Shown: positions 8,650 through 17,794, numbered from the stretch's first letter. The stretch is DNA of 64,000 nucleotides from Hufsiella ginkgonis (GCF_009834915.1 NZ_WVHS01000003.1:124001-188000), one strand, 5' to 3'. Numbers and translations are program-made. Notes: generated by a model not told the origin, from the sequence alone.

Positions 8650-9753
8650 TCACTTATTGCCGATCAACCCGGCCAGTACGGAAAGCGATATTTCTTCCAG
8701 TACGATCCGGGCAGGAAGACCTTGTTCATCGTATTCCCATTTCACCAGGCGGATATAGCCATCGGCGATCTCGATCCCGGTGATGTCGCCATCGTCGAAA
8801 CAACAGCATCCGGCATTAAAATAAGTAGGACGGTAGGAGGTGAAATCGGGGATGATATCGCCTTTTCTCCAGCGTGACCTGATCTCCCGTTCGAACTCTT
8901 GTATTAAGAGCTGATCCCCTGCTTTCTTTGCATCGTTTAGCGATTGATAGAGGCGTTCGAGATGGGTAAGCGACAGGAAAACAGGTTGATGCGTATGACC
9001 GGTTACCAGGAGCATGTTTTCCTGCCGGGCGCTCCATTCGTACATCAGGCGATTATGCTCCGTTTTCAGCTCGTCGTTATTGGACGGCGTATTGGGATTG
9101 ATGCCCAGGTAGGATTGCAGCGGCGCCCATACCATAGAAACGAACCATTTGCTGAACCAGTTGCCGTCGCTCTGCAGATCGCCCTGGTGACCATGCGTTA
9201 AAAAGATCTTAAATGGGTTACCCCCGATGTCCGTCTCCAGCAGGGCGCCGGTGTAGATCCTCACCTTTTCACCATAAATACCCAGTAAGGTAATGGCAGC
9301 CAAAGGGTCGTTATCCCAAAACAGGTCATGGTTGCCGAAGATTTTAATGAAGCGCTTTTCTTTTAAGAACTGTTTCTCCTTTTCGAACGACAGCGGGTTT
9401 TCCCGGGTGACCGATATTACGCCGTTCTTCCAAAGTTCTTCGCTGTCGCCGAGGTTGATATAGCAGTAATTGCCGTTAAAATAGTGGTCGAGCGCGGCCA
9501 GGTAGTTGCGCTCGGCCAGCATAAAATCGTCGGCGCCGTTTTTAGCGCCTTTATGCTGATCGGAAAGAATAATAAAACGATCGTTTAAACCGAAATGGAG
9601 AATGGGGCCTTTCTTGCCGGGGTCTTTTACAATGCGGTGGAAAAGCCTGGTAAGCGAAGCATGTACCCGCCGTTTAACCGGGCGCGACGAATACCGGTCG
9701 GCTAACCGGCGTACCCGGTTGCGCAGCAGCTTTTGCAGGAATCTTCGTATCAT
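8650..9753 (-). CDS. Calcineurin-like metallophosphoesterase
   Basis: The 367-residue product carries the metallophosphoesterase motifs in order: FIILSDQHKGAKNGAD (D-x-H), YINLGDSEELW (GD), IFGNHDLFWD (GNHD), FLTHGHQGD and LVTGHTHQP (GHxH). These bind two metal ions and hydrolyse phosphoesters. There is no signal peptide, and the N-terminus is strongly basic (MIRRFLQKLLRNRVRRLADR), which could associate with membranes or nucleic acid. Related proteins include the LpxH-like UDP-2,3-diacylglucosamine hydrolases, but length and spacing do not fit LpxH well, so the substrate is unassigned. Confidence 0.9.
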   Translation of the reverse strand: MIRRFLQKLLRNRVRRLADRYSSRPVKRRVHASLTRLFHRIVKDPGKKGPILHFGLNDRFIILSDQHKGAKNGADDFMLAERNYLAALDHYFNGNYCYINLGDSEELWKNGVISVTRENPLSFEKEKQFLKEKRFIKIFGNHDLFWDNDPLAAITLLGIYGEKVRIYTGALLETDIGGNPFKIFLTHGHQGDLQSDGNWFSKWFVSMVWAPLQSYLGINPNTPSNNDELKTEHNRLMYEWSARQENMLLVTGHTHQPVFLSLTHLERLYQSLNDAKKAGDQLLIQEFEREIRSRWRKGDIIPDFTSYRPTYFNAGCCCFDDGDITGIEIADGYIRLVKWEYDEQGLPARIVLEEISLSVLAGLIGNK

Positions 9754-9790
9754 TTAGTTCTTCCGGGAAAAGCTGCTGCGGGTTAGGGCA

Positions 9791-10390
9791 TTAGTTCATT
9801 TGGACGATCGGTCCGCAACCAATCCTGCTTCCGGAATTGCCGGTGGGCTGTGTTTTCAGATCGTCCACACCCGAATGTACAATAATTGAGCGATTCAGGA
9901 TATTTGTTTTTTCATCTCCCCCGATGCTCCAGCGGTCACTGGCGATGGTTACTTCGGCTTTGCCGTCTTTATCCAGCTGTATATTGCCGATGTCGCCCGA
10001 GTGGAAAGGAGGGACGCCCCATTTGCCATGCGCCTCGTTGGTAGGGTTCCAGTGCCCGTGTGCGCCTTTGCCTGCATCAGAGCAATCGGGATGTTCGTGG
10101 AAGTGCACCGCTATCGTCTGGTTAGCCTTTGCCGGGATGGTTAATGACAGGGTCATCTCCACCGTTCCGTCGCCTTTACTGGTAAAATGAGCGGTACCTG
10201 TTACCGCGGTATCTGTTTTGGTGGCGGTAATATCGGCGTGTGCCGCGAGCGCCTGGCTGCTTACACTATCTGAATCTACCAGCGCAGTAGAATCTGCATC
10301 GCTGTGCGTGTTGGTGGCAGAGTTACAGCCCATACTCGCCAGTGCGATCCCCGCCGAAAATAATAAGGTGTTTATTACGTTGATTTTCAT
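9791..10390 (-). CDS. sodC: Cu/Zn superoxide dismutase family lipoprotein
   Basis: This 199-residue protein begins with a lipoprotein signal ending in ASMGC, so it should be anchored in the periplasm. The copper histidines are visible in VHFHEH (about residues 96-101), the zinc region in GHWNP and HGKWGVPPFHSGD, the last copper histidine in IIVHSG, and the active-site arginine with its cysteine in GSRIGCGP. These are the complete ligands of SodC-type enzymes, which convert superoxide to oxygen and peroxide. A Ser/Asp/Thr-rich linker follows the lipid anchor. It lies close to the phosphoesterase gene but is probably independent. Confidence 0.93.
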   Translation of the reverse strand: MKINVINTLLFSAGIALASMGCNSATNTHSDADSTALVDSDSVSSQALAAHADITATKTDTAVTGTAHFTSKGDGTVEMTLSLTIPAKANQTIAVHFHEHPDCSDAGKGAHGHWNPTNEAHGKWGVPPFHSGDIGNIQLDKDGKAEVTIASDRWSIGGDEKTNILNRSIIVHSGVDDLKTQPTGNSGSRIGCGPIVQMN

Positions 10391-10483
10391 GGTATATTTG
10401 TTGGTTAAAGGCTAAACAACTATTCGCATTTTTGGTTTACCCCGAAGAAACTATTCACCTATGGTCTATGTATTAACCTGCTT

Positions 10484-11296
10484 ATGAGGATCGTGCGCCC
10501 GAAATGGCTGTTTTGCACGGCAGCCTGTTTTTTATTGTTCCTGACGTCTTACCGTACCAATCCTGCCGGCAGCCAGCGAAAGATCCGCACCATCGTGATC
10601 GATGCCGGGCATGGTGGTCGCGACGGCGGGTCAAGTGGTGTCCGCAACAAGGAAAAAGATATCGCGTTAAAAGTGGCGCTTGGCCTGGGGAAAGCGTTAG
10701 AAGAGAAAATGCCCGACGTGAAGGTTGTTTATACCCGTACAACCGACGTGTTCATCGACCTTTATGACCGCATCGGGCTTGCCAATCGCATTAAAGCGGA
10801 TATTTTCATCTCCATACACTGCAATTCCCTTCCACTCAATAAGCCGGGACGTGCGTCATTCCGCGGTGCGGAAACGCTGCTTTCAGGCTCGGGACGACTG
10901 GGTGAGCAGGATGTAGCGTTACGCGAAAACGCCTCCCTATTACTTGAAAAAGACTATAAAGAAAACTACGACGGGTTTGATCCACGCGATCCGCAGAGCT
11001 ATATCATCTTATCATTGATGAAGAATAATTTCCGCAAACAAAGCATTAACCTCGGCGTGCTGATACAGGACCAGTTCCGTCAATCGGGAAGAATAGACCG
11101 TGGGGTGCGTGAGCAGAGCCTGGCAGTATTGGCGCGTGCGGGCATGCCGGCGGTACTTTGTGAGATCGGGTACATCAGCTCACCAGAAGAAGAAAACTAC
11201 ATGAGCTCTGAAAGTGGTCAGAAAGAATTAGTCGCCAACCTGTTAAACGGGTTGCAGCAATACAAGATCCAATCCGAGCAATATCGCACGGATTAG
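10484..11296 (+). CDS. N-acetylmuramoyl-L-alanine amidase (Amidase_3)
   Basis: This 270-residue zinc amidase cleaves the bond between muramic acid and the stem peptide. Zinc ligands and catalytic residues are visible: IDAGHGGRDGGS (about residue 40), EKDIALKVA (Glu ligand, about 60), FISIHCNSLP (about 109) and VLCEIGYISSPEEE (catalytic Glu, about 226). The N-terminus has a hydrophobic export segment (WLFCTAACFLLFLTSY). There is no SPOR or LysM domain. It is transcribed away from sodC and converges on the SGNH hydrolase. Similar to AmiC-type enzymes acting in cell separation. Confidence 0.95.
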   Translation: MRIVRPKWLFCTAACFLLFLTSYRTNPAGSQRKIRTIVIDAGHGGRDGGSSGVRNKEKDIALKVALGLGKALEEKMPDVKVVYTRTTDVFIDLYDRIGLANRIKADIFISIHCNSLPLNKPGRASFRGAETLLSGSGRLGEQDVALRENASLLLEKDYKENYDGFDPRDPQSYIILSLMKNNFRKQSINLGVLIQDQFRQSGRIDRGVREQSLAVLARAGMPAVLCEIGYISSPEEENYMSSESGQKELVANLLNGLQQYKIQSEQYRTD

Positions 11297-11312
11297 ATCC
11301 TGTATCAGCCGG

Positions 11313-12077
11313 CTATTTCAAAACCTGCAGCCAGGCTTCAGCCATCAGCTGCGCCCCCGCCAGGCTCGGATGAACGCCATCGGCCGTCCAATAGGTGCCC
11401 GGGATCCCGTTTGCCGCGGCCTTGTCAAAGACAGACTGCAGCGGAATGAACGCGGTGCTGAATTCCGCCGAAAGCTTACGTGCCGCTTCCTGGTAGGGAG
11501 CCAATGCGGCGGTCCAGGTTTCGTTCACGGCAGTTCCGCCTACTACGGCGAATGGCTCGGCAATGATCAGCTTGATCCCCGGTAATTTTTGTTTGGTACG
11601 TTCGAGCAGCGCACGGAAATCATTGATGTATTTTTCCGGCGTGCCCGCAGGATAGTTGCCGTTGCGCATGTGCCAGTAGTCGTTGACCCCGATGAGGATA
11701 CTCATCACGTTCGGCTTGATATCGAGGCAGTCGGCGTCCCAGCGTTCCGCCAGTTGGTACACTTTATTACCGCTGATCCCTTTGTTGTAAATTTTGAGCC
11801 TAAGTTCCGCATGTTTCCTGAGTAGGGCGCCTGCGGTGAGAAACGCATAGCCGCTGCCCAGTGCCGCAGCGTTGTTGAAGTCTTTGGTGGTTTTGTTTCT
11901 CCCCGCATCGGTGATGGAGTCGCCCTGGAAAAGATAGGTATCTCCGGGCGCCAGTTTAATCTTGCTGCTTTTTTCGGCGGCAAAAGCTTCCTGCACGATA
12001 GCGGGCAGGGAAAGTGCCATCATACCTCCAACCGATGCGGTTTTAAGAAAGTTACGGCGGTTAGTTGAGTGTTCCAT
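11313..12077 (-). CDS. Exported SGNH/GDSL hydrolase
   Basis: The 254-residue product has a twin-arginine-like signal (NRRNFLKTASVGGMMALSLP). The four SGNH blocks are complete: GDSITD with the nucleophilic serine, GISGNKVYQL with the glycine, IGVNDYWH with the GxND asparagine, and DGVHPSLAGAQ with the Asp-His pair. The family deacylates lipids or deacetylates carbohydrates; rhamnogalacturonan or xylan acetyl esterase is possible given its size. No neighbour indicates the substrate. Confidence 0.92.
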   Translation of the reverse strand: MEHSTNRRNFLKTASVGGMMALSLPAIVQEAFAAEKSSKIKLAPGDTYLFQGDSITDAGRNKTTKDFNNAAALGSGYAFLTAGALLRKHAELRLKIYNKGISGNKVYQLAERWDADCLDIKPNVMSILIGVNDYWHMRNGNYPAGTPEKYINDFRALLERTKQKLPGIKLIIAEPFAVVGGTAVNETWTAALAPYQEAARKLSAEFSTAFIPLQSVFDKAAANGIPGTYWTADGVHPSLAGAQLMAEAWLQVLK

Positions 12078-12151
12078 TTGGAATGTTGAAAAGTTAGGAG
12101 TTTACTATTGATCGTTCTTACAGTTGTTAATTAATATAACGCCGGGTGTTG

Positions 12152-12799
12152 TTACGACAATATATTCGCAATTTCGGTAAATCCCTTTGCAGCAGCCATA
12201 TCCGAGGCAAGTTTTCCACCTTCCATGCGTATATCTGTGCTTGCCCCGGCTTCGAGCAGGAGGATGAGGATCTCGATATTCCCGTTGTGGGCGGCAGAAT
12301 GAAGCGGTGTGGCGCCGGATTGCTGGGTAACGTTTACTTCGGCGCCTGCCTCAAGCAGGATCTTGGTGATGACGTCGTTATTAGAGGCTACCGCCGAATG
12401 TATGGGATACACATTAAACCCGTTCCTGGACGCTATGTTCACTTCCGCACCCTTTAGCAGCAGGTAGCGGGCGATATCTTCATGCCCGAAATAACAGGCC
12501 AGCCCAAGCGGCGTAAACCCGTCCTGCGAATAAGCGTTGATCTGGCCGGGGTTTTTATAGATGTGGTTGGCTACGCTGTCAAACTTCCCGGAGGCGCTGG
12601 CCTCGTGCAGATCGGGATCTTTTACAAAACCCAGGATCACCTTCACCACGGCAGGCTTTTTATAATAGCAGGCAAGCATTAACGGGGAAACTTGCTGGCT
12701 GGTGGGTTTAGTCACCAATGCGGGGTTTGAATCCAACAGATCCTTCAGCGCATCGGCATTGCCAGCTTGTATATATTCTTCGACCAGATCCTGGCTCAT
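12152..12799 (-). CDS. Ankyrin-repeat protein
   Basis: The 215-residue product consists of about five ankyrin repeats. The clearest are DGFTPLGLACYFGHEDIARY and SGATPLHSAAHNGNIEILIL, with an irregular repeat between them. There is no signal peptide, so it should be cytoplasmic and mediate protein binding. Partner is unknown. It is divergently oriented to ftsK and shares a 184-base intergenic region. Confidence 0.9.
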   Translation of the reverse strand: MSQDLVEEYIQAGNADALKDLLDSNPALVTKPTSQQVSPLMLACYYKKPAVVKVILGFVKDPDLHEASASGKFDSVANHIYKNPGQINAYSQDGFTPLGLACYFGHEDIARYLLLKGAEVNIASRNGFNVYPIHSAVASNNDVITKILLEAGAEVNVTQQSGATPLHSAAHNGNIEILILLLEAGASTDIRMEGGKLASDMAAAKGFTEIANILS

Positions 12800-12929
12800 C
12801 GCGTTTTTAATTAATAATCAATAATAATGATTTTATATAAGAATGAATAATGATCGGGACCCAATGCATAATATCTGCCGGCCGGCGGCAAACAAGCCCG
12901 TATAAATATCGTTCATTGTTGATTGCCGG

Positions 12930-12961
12930 TTGTTCATAGACGATAGATCGTCGTATATTTG
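12930..12961 (+). promoter_or_regulatory. ftsK operon promoter
   Basis: A -33 TTG (12930-12932) and a -7 TATATTTG (12954-12961) are separated by 21 bases, matching the Bacteroidota housekeeping promoter. The start site would fall near 12968, which leaves a leader of about 16 bases and supports the ATG at 12984 as the start of ftsK; upstream in-frame codons lie inside the promoter. Confidence 0.7.
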
Positions 12962-12983
12962 TTACCTAATCCTACGAAAACGA

Positions 12984-15551
12984 ATGCCTTCAAAAGGAAA
13001 TCAATTCAGATCAAATAATTTTCGGGATGAGCCACAGCCGAAAACCGGCGGGGAAAAGGTTCAGAAAGAAAAGACAGAAATATTCCCCCGGTTCCAGTTC
13101 GATAACGGGCGTGCGGTGAAGATCATTGGCCTGCTTTTCCTGGTGATATCGGTATATTTCCTGGTGTCGTTTACGTCCTACCTGTTCACCTGGGAAGAAG
13201 ATCAAAGCTACGTGATCGACGCTAACGGCGGCTGGCATAACCTGTTCAGGAATGCGGAGGCGCTGGAAAAAGCAGGTGTTCGCGATATAGCCGTTGAAAA
13301 CTGGTTGGGCAAGTTCGGGGCGCTGCTCGCGCACCAGTTCATTTATGAATGGTTCGGTGTGGCTTCGTTCATTTTCATCGTCATCTTTTTTATCATCGGC
13401 TATCGTTGGTTATTTAAGGTACGGATCGCGTCGATCTCCAAAACATTGGGTTACTCGTTTTTTTTCCTCGTGTTCGCATCGGTTACCATGGGATTTATCC
13501 ACAGCTTTGTGTCTGATTACCCGCATTTCCTCGAAGGGGAATTTGGCTTCTGGACAAACAGGTTGCTGCAGGCAGAGATCGGCAACGCAGGAATTGCGGG
13601 TCTATTGGTATTCCTGGGGCTTTCGATCCTGATCATCGCTTATAATATAGATTTTAAGCTCCCTGAGAAGAAGCGGGAGGTGAAGGTACAACCGGAGATA
13701 AGCGATGAAGAGATCGAACTGTTAAATGAGATCCGCTCGGAGCCGGTAGAATTCCCGTTGCCGGGACGTGTAAACATACGCGAAACCCGGGAAAAGCCTG
13801 CCAGCCTGCAGCAGCAGGAGCGCCTGGCGCCGCCGGTGGTGATCGAAGAGGAGGATTTTAAAGAACAGGTGCTGCGGCCAAATAAGACCTTTGCGGCAGG
13901 CGACATCACACTCGAGAATGTGCTGCGTCCCGAACCGGAGCCGGAACCGGAACCCGAGGTAGAGATGACGGTCGAAAGGCCGCGCGATGAGAAAACAACC
14001 GTAGAAAAAACGGCGGACAGCCTGGTAGAACGGTTCGGGGAATACGATCCCAAGCTGGACCTTTCGGGGTATAAGTACCCGCCGCTGGACCTCCTCGAAA
14101 ATTACGGATCCAATAAGATCGCCGTAAATACCGAAGAGCTGGAGGCCAATAAGAACAAGATCGTTGAAACCCTGAACCACTACAACATCGAGATCGATAA
14201 GATCAAGGCTACTATAGGACCGACCGTGACGTTGTACGAGATCATCCCTGCGCCCGGTATCCGTATCTCCAAGATCAAAAACCTGGAAGATGATATCGCA
14301 CTGAGCCTGGCGGCGCTCGGGATCAGGATCATTGCGCCGATGCCCGGGAAGGGAACCATCGGCATAGAGGTGCCTAACCTGCACCCGGAGATGGTGTCGA
14401 TGCGCTCGGTGCTTGCCACAGAAAAGTTCCAGAACACCACCATGGACCTGCCCATCGCGCTCGGGAAGACGATCTCGAACGAGATCTTTATTGCCGACCT
14501 GGCGAAAATGCCTCACTTGCTGGTTGCGGGGGCTACCGGGCAGGGAAAATCGGTTGGGATCAACTCTATTCTCGTTTCGCTGCTCTATAAACTTCACCCG
14601 GCCCAGCTGAAATTCGTGCTGGTGGACCCTAAGAAGGTGGAGCTTACGCTGTTTCGTAAGATCGAGCGGCATTTCCTGGCAAAGCTTCCCGGGGAAGAAG
14701 ATGCTATTATCACAGATACTAAGAAGGTGGTTAATACGTTAAATTCACTCTGTGTAGAGATGGATTTGCGGTACGATCTGCTGAAGAACGCACAGGTAAG
14801 AAACTTGCGGGAATATAATTCCAAATTTATCGGCCGTAGGCTGAACCCGGAAGAGGGGCACCGTTTCCTGCCGTTTATCGTGCTGATCATCGACGAATTT
14901 GCCGACCTGATGATGACAGCCGGTAAAGAAGTAGAAGCGCCGATCGCCCGTATTGCCCAGTTGGCACGCGCGGTGGGTATTCACCTGGTGATCGCTACAC
15001 AGCGGCCCTCCGTGAATATCATTACCGGCACCATTAAGGCGAACTTCCCGGCGAGGCTGGCATTCAGGGTATTGTCTAAGATCGACTCGAGGACGATCCT
15101 CGATTCGGGTGGCGCCGACCAGCTGATCGGGCGCGGAGACATGCTGCTTTCAACAGGAAGCGAGCTGATCAGGCTCCAGTGCGCGTTCGTGGATACACCG
15201 GAAGTAGAGCGAATCGCCGACTACATCGGGGCACAGCGGGGGTACCCTTCGGCGTGGATGCTGCCCGAGTATTTTGACGAAAACAGCGAATCGGGCACCA
15301 AAGAGTTCGATCCCGACGATAAGGACCCGCTGTTCGAGGACGCCGCAAAGCTGATCGTGATGCACCAGCAGGGATCTACCTCGCTCATCCAGCGCAAGCT
15401 AAAGCTCGGCTACAACCGCGCGGGCAGGATTATCGACCAGCTGGAAGCCGCCGGGGTAGTAGGGCCGTTTGAGGGCAGTAAGGCGCGTGAAGTGCTGATT
15501 CCTGATGATTACGCCCTGCAGCAGTTTTTAGACAACATGAATAATGGATAG
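12984..15551 (+). CDS. ftsK: DNA translocase FtsK
   Basis: This 855-residue protein pumps chromosomal DNA at the division septum and helps dimer resolution. The N-terminal part (about 45-220) has four membrane segments, followed by an acidic Pro/Glu-rich linker that includes a PEPEPEPEPE run. The motor has Walker A GATGQGKS (about residue 515), Walker B LIIDEFADLM (about 634) and a TQRPSVNIITGTIKANFP segment. The C-terminal winged-helix gamma domain (about 780-855) contains STSLIQRKLKLGYNRAGRII and would read KOPS. The start at 12984 fits the promoter. It overlaps lolA by 8 bases. Confidence 0.97.
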   Translation: MPSKGNQFRSNNFRDEPQPKTGGEKVQKEKTEIFPRFQFDNGRAVKIIGLLFLVISVYFLVSFTSYLFTWEEDQSYVIDANGGWHNLFRNAEALEKAGVRDIAVENWLGKFGALLAHQFIYEWFGVASFIFIVIFFIIGYRWLFKVRIASISKTLGYSFFFLVFASVTMGFIHSFVSDYPHFLEGEFGFWTNRLLQAEIGNAGIAGLLVFLGLSILIIAYNIDFKLPEKKREVKVQPEISDEEIELLNEIRSEPVEFPLPGRVNIRETREKPASLQQQERLAPPVVIEEEDFKEQVLRPNKTFAAGDITLENVLRPEPEPEPEPEVEMTVERPRDEKTTVEKTADSLVERFGEYDPKLDLSGYKYPPLDLLENYGSNKIAVNTEELEANKNKIVETLNHYNIEIDKIKATIGPTVTLYEIIPAPGIRISKIKNLEDDIALSLAALGIRIIAPMPGKGTIGIEVPNLHPEMVSMRSVLATEKFQNTTMDLPIALGKTISNEIFIADLAKMPHLLVAGATGQGKSVGINSILVSLLYKLHPAQLKFVLVDPKKVELTLFRKIERHFLAKLPGEEDAIITDTKKVVNTLNSLCVEMDLRYDLLKNAQVRNLREYNSKFIGRRLNPEEGHRFLPFIVLIIDEFADLMMTAGKEVEAPIARIAQLARAVGIHLVIATQRPSVNIITGTIKANFPARLAFRVLSKIDSRTILDSGGADQLIGRGDMLLSTGSELIRLQCAFVDTPEVERIADYIGAQRGYPSAWMLPEYFDENSESGTKEFDPDDKDPLFEDAAKLIVMHQQGSTSLIQRKLKLGYNRAGRIIDQLEAAGVVGPFEGSKAREVLIPDDYALQQFLDNMNNG

Positions 15552-16203
15552 TATGATAAGGAGAAAAGTGATCCCGGGAATGATGTTCCTGCTGTATATG
15601 GTTTCGCCGGCGATGGCGCAAGACCCGGCTGCGAAAAAGATCCTGGCGGAAGTAAGCCGGATCTACCGCACGTACGACGTTATTAAAACAGATTTCAGCT
15701 ACACCGTCGAGAATCCGCAGGAGAAGACGAAGCAAACAGAGGCGGGAACGTTATACGTTAAATCGAAAACGAATAAGTATAAGGTGCAGCTGAAGGAACA
15801 GGAGATGGTGAGCGATGGCAAAACACGGTGGACCTATCTTAAAGAGGACAAGGAAATACAGATCGGCGAGGCCGACAATACAGACGCGATGAACCCGGCC
15901 AGGATCTTTATTATCTACGAAACCGGGTTTAAATACGTGTATTCGGGCGAAACTAAGTCGAACGGCCGCGTATACCAAACCGTAGATCTTACACCGGTGG
16001 ATACAAAGCGTTCATATTTTAAGATCAGGCTTAGCATTGATAAGGTGCTAAAACAGGTGCGCGGGGCAACGATCTTTGATAAAAACGGTAATAAGTATAC
16101 CTACGCAATTAAAACATTCACCCCGAATGTTAAAGTGCCCGAAAGTACATTTACGTTCGACGTGAAAAAGTATCCGGGCGTGGAAGTGGTAGACCTGAGA
16201 TAG
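15544..16203 (+). CDS. lolA: Outer-membrane lipoprotein carrier LolA
   Basis: The 219-residue product has a signal peptide (MIRRKVIPGMMFLLYMVSPA, ending AMAQ) and the LolA half-barrel pattern: DVIKTDFSYTVENP, GTLYVKSKTNKYK, DGKTRWTYL and VPESTFTFDV. LolA carries lipoproteins across the periplasm to the outer membrane. Two starts are possible: the ATG that overlaps the ftsK stop, or the one 9 bases later, which gives the cleaner signal peptide. The ftsK-lolA order is common in bacteria of this phylum. Translation is probably coupled to ftsK. Confidence 0.92.
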   Translation: MDSMIRRKVIPGMMFLLYMVSPAMAQDPAAKKILAEVSRIYRTYDVIKTDFSYTVENPQEKTKQTEAGTLYVKSKTNKYKVQLKEQEMVSDGKTRWTYLKEDKEIQIGEADNTDAMNPARIFIIYETGFKYVYSGETKSNGRVYQTVDLTPVDTKRSYFKIRLSIDKVLKQVRGATIFDKNGNKYTYAIKTFTPNVKVPESTFTFDVKKYPGVEVVDLR

Positions 16204-16231
16204 CTCCGGTATTTTCATTAATTTCGCTGAT

Positions 16232-16507
16232 ATGTCTGTTACTTATACCCAGCACACCCTTGATAAGCTCGAGGAACTATTTAAGCAGTTGGGGTTTAAG
16301 GTGCGCTATGAGCGTGGTAACTTCAGAACGGGCGCCTGCATGCTCGAAAGCAGCCAGATCGTGGTGGTGAACAAATTCTCGAACGTTGAAAGCCGCATCA
16401 ACTCCCTGATCGAGTTGCTGCAGCAACTGTCCGTTGCGGAAGAGATACTCGATGAAAAACACAAACAGTTCCTGTATAGCCTGAAGCAGACAGAATTAAA
16501 ATTATAG
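16232..16507 (+). CDS. Conserved hypothetical protein of 91 residues
   Basis: This small soluble protein has an alpha/beta start (HTLDKLEELFKQLGFKVRYE) then FRTGACMLESSQIVVVNKFS and a C-terminal helical pair (INSLIELLQQLSVAEEILDE). No catalytic motif is evident. It lies 28 bases after lolA and 15 bases before the metallohydrolase gene on the same strand, so it is part of the ftsK operon. Similar small proteins are found in this position in related genomes as far as I recall; function is unknown. Confidence 0.85.
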   Translation: MSVTYTQHTLDKLEELFKQLGFKVRYERGNFRTGACMLESSQIVVVNKFSNVESRINSLIELLQQLSVAEEILDEKHKQFLYSLKQTELKL

Positions 16508-16522
16508 CGCCGGAATAACTAC

Positions 16523-17284
16523 ATGAAAGTCACTTTTTTAGGAACAGGAACATCCCAGGGCGTGCCGGTAATTGCCTGCGAATGCGAGGTTTGTATGTCG
16601 CCTGATCCGCATAATAAGCGGCTGAGGGTGTCGGTCCTGGTAGAAGTGGACGGGAAGAATATCGTGATAGATTCTGGTCCCGATTTCAGGTACCAGATGC
16701 TGCGCCAGGGCGTAAAGCACCTGGAAGGTATCATGATCACGCATGAGCATAAGGACCATATCGCAGGCCTGGACGATATCCGCGCTTTTAACTATAAGCA
16801 GCAATCGGCGTTGGATGTATACGCTACAGAACGGGTGCAGCGCATGCTCCGCAACGAATTTCATTACGCTTTTGCCGAAAGTAAATACCCCGGGATCCCG
16901 CTGATAAACCTGGTGGAGATCTCCAACGAGCCATTCACGGTGGCGGGCATCCGGGTCATTCCCATTGAGGTAATGCATCACAAACTGCCGGTATCGGGTT
17001 TTCGTTTTGGCGATTTTACCTATATCACCGATGCCAAAACGGTTTCGGAAAGCGAGCGGGAGAAGATCAAAGGCTCACAGGTGCTGGTGGTTAATGCTTT
17101 GCAGCACGACTTTCATATCTCGCATTTTACGTTCCGGGAAGCGATCGAATTTGCGCAATCTACCGGGGTGCCTTCGGTTTATTTTACGCATATAAGCCAT
17201 AAGCTGGGTAAGCACGACGAGGTGTCGGCCATGCTTCCTGCAGGAATTCGACTGGCTTATGACGGCTTGCAGATTGATTTATAA
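16523..17284 (+). CDS. MBL-fold metallohydrolase (PhnP-like)
   Basis: The 253-residue product begins MKVTFLGTGTSQGVP, typical of the PhnP / RNase Z-like branch. The metal motif HEHKDHIAGLDD (HxHxDH, about residues 73-78) binds two zinc ions, with further ligands in VMHHKLPVSGFRFG, YITDAKTV and FTHISHKLGKH. The cysteines in CECEVCMSPDPHNKR resemble the structural zinc site of PhnP. Members are phosphodiesterases acting on cyclic phosphates or nucleotides. It is last in the ftsK operon. Confidence 0.93.
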   Translation: MKVTFLGTGTSQGVPVIACECEVCMSPDPHNKRLRVSVLVEVDGKNIVIDSGPDFRYQMLRQGVKHLEGIMITHEHKDHIAGLDDIRAFNYKQQSALDVYATERVQRMLRNEFHYAFAESKYPGIPLINLVEISNEPFTVAGIRVIPIEVMHHKLPVSGFRFGDFTYITDAKTVSESEREKIKGSQVLVVNALQHDFHISHFTFREAIEFAQSTGVPSVYFTHISHKLGKHDEVSAMLPAGIRLAYDGLQIDL

Positions 17285-17334
17285 TGGATTAGTATTTTTT
17301 TCAAATTACATTCTGAAATTTCGAATACTACTTC

Positions 17335-17342
17335 TATATTTG
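17335..17342 (+). promoter_or_regulatory. Candidate promoter for the tRNA-Leu pair (TATATTTG)
   Basis: TATATTTG matches TAnnTTTG and ends 12 bases before the first tRNA. Confidence 0.6.
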
Positions 17343-17353
17343 CAATCCCTTGA

Positions 17354-17436
17354 GCCCGGGTGGCGAAATTGGTAGACGCACCATCTTGAGGGGGTGGCGC
17401 CTTACGGGTGTAGCGGTTCGAATCCGCTTCCGGGCA
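17354..17436 (+). tRNA. tRNA-Leu (anticodon GAG)
   Basis: The 83-base cloverleaf has acceptor GCCCGGG pairing with TCCGGGC, discriminator A, a GGTAGA D-loop, an anticodon stem CCATC/GGTGG enclosing loop TTGAGGG (anticodon GAG), a long class II variable arm and a T loop GGTTCGAATCC. CCA is not encoded. It decodes CUC and CUU. Confidence 0.96.
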
Positions 17437-17486
17437 CAAAAACAACACTGGCACAAACCGGTAAAAGATAATACTACTTGCTCAAC

Positions 17487-17570
17487 GCCCGGATGGCGAA
17501 ATTGGTAAACGTTGCGGTCTCAGAAGCCGTTGGGAATTGTCCCTTGAGAGTTCGAGTCTCTCTTCGGGCA
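17487..17570 (+). tRNA. tRNA-Leu (anticodon CAG)
   Basis: The 84-base cloverleaf has acceptor GCCCGGA pairing with TTCGGGC, discriminator A, anticodon loop CTCAGAA (anticodon CAG), a long variable arm and a T loop AGTTCGAGTCT. CCA is not encoded. It decodes CUG. It follows the GAG isoacceptor by 50 bases and is probably cotranscribed. Confidence 0.96.
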
Positions 17571-17581
17571 CGTAGTTAAGG

Positions 17582-17609
17582 AACCGCTCCTTTTGGAGCG
17601 GTTTTTTTT
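17582..17609 (+). terminator. Intrinsic terminator after the tRNA-Leu genes
   Basis: AACCGCTCC (17582-17590) and GGAGCGGTT (17595-17603) form a perfect 9-bp stem with a TTTT loop, followed by T residues to 17609. Confidence 0.93.
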
Positions 17610-17666
17610 GTTTCCATTCCTTCCTACCCTTAGGCGATCAAGGAGGATCAAGCTTAAAAGTTTGGG

Positions 17667-17794
17667 AGCTTTCAGCTATCAGCGATCAGCTTTGATTACA
17701 CTGTCAAACCTGGAATACTACCCAGGAGGAGCTCAACGTCAATTACTTATCTTATAAGGTATACTTACGGGCTGAATGCTGATAGCTGACAGCC
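17667..17794. repeat. Inverted-repeat element in the gap after the tRNAs
   Basis: The 25-base arm 17667-17691 (core TTCAGCTATCAGC) is an imperfect inverted copy of 17770-17794 (core GCTGATAGCTGA), with 78 bases between them. A nested pair, CCCAGGAGG (from 17721) and CCTCCCTGGG (from about 17801), lies partly outside. I see no coding frame here. It has the form of a non-coding dispersed palindromic element. The rest of 17610-17955 holds nothing I can identify. Confidence 0.55.

Noticed and set aside
13722..14672. Open frame of 316 codons antisense to ftsK
   Set aside because: It has Arg/His-rich shadow composition and no motif, while ftsK motifs are intact on the other strand.
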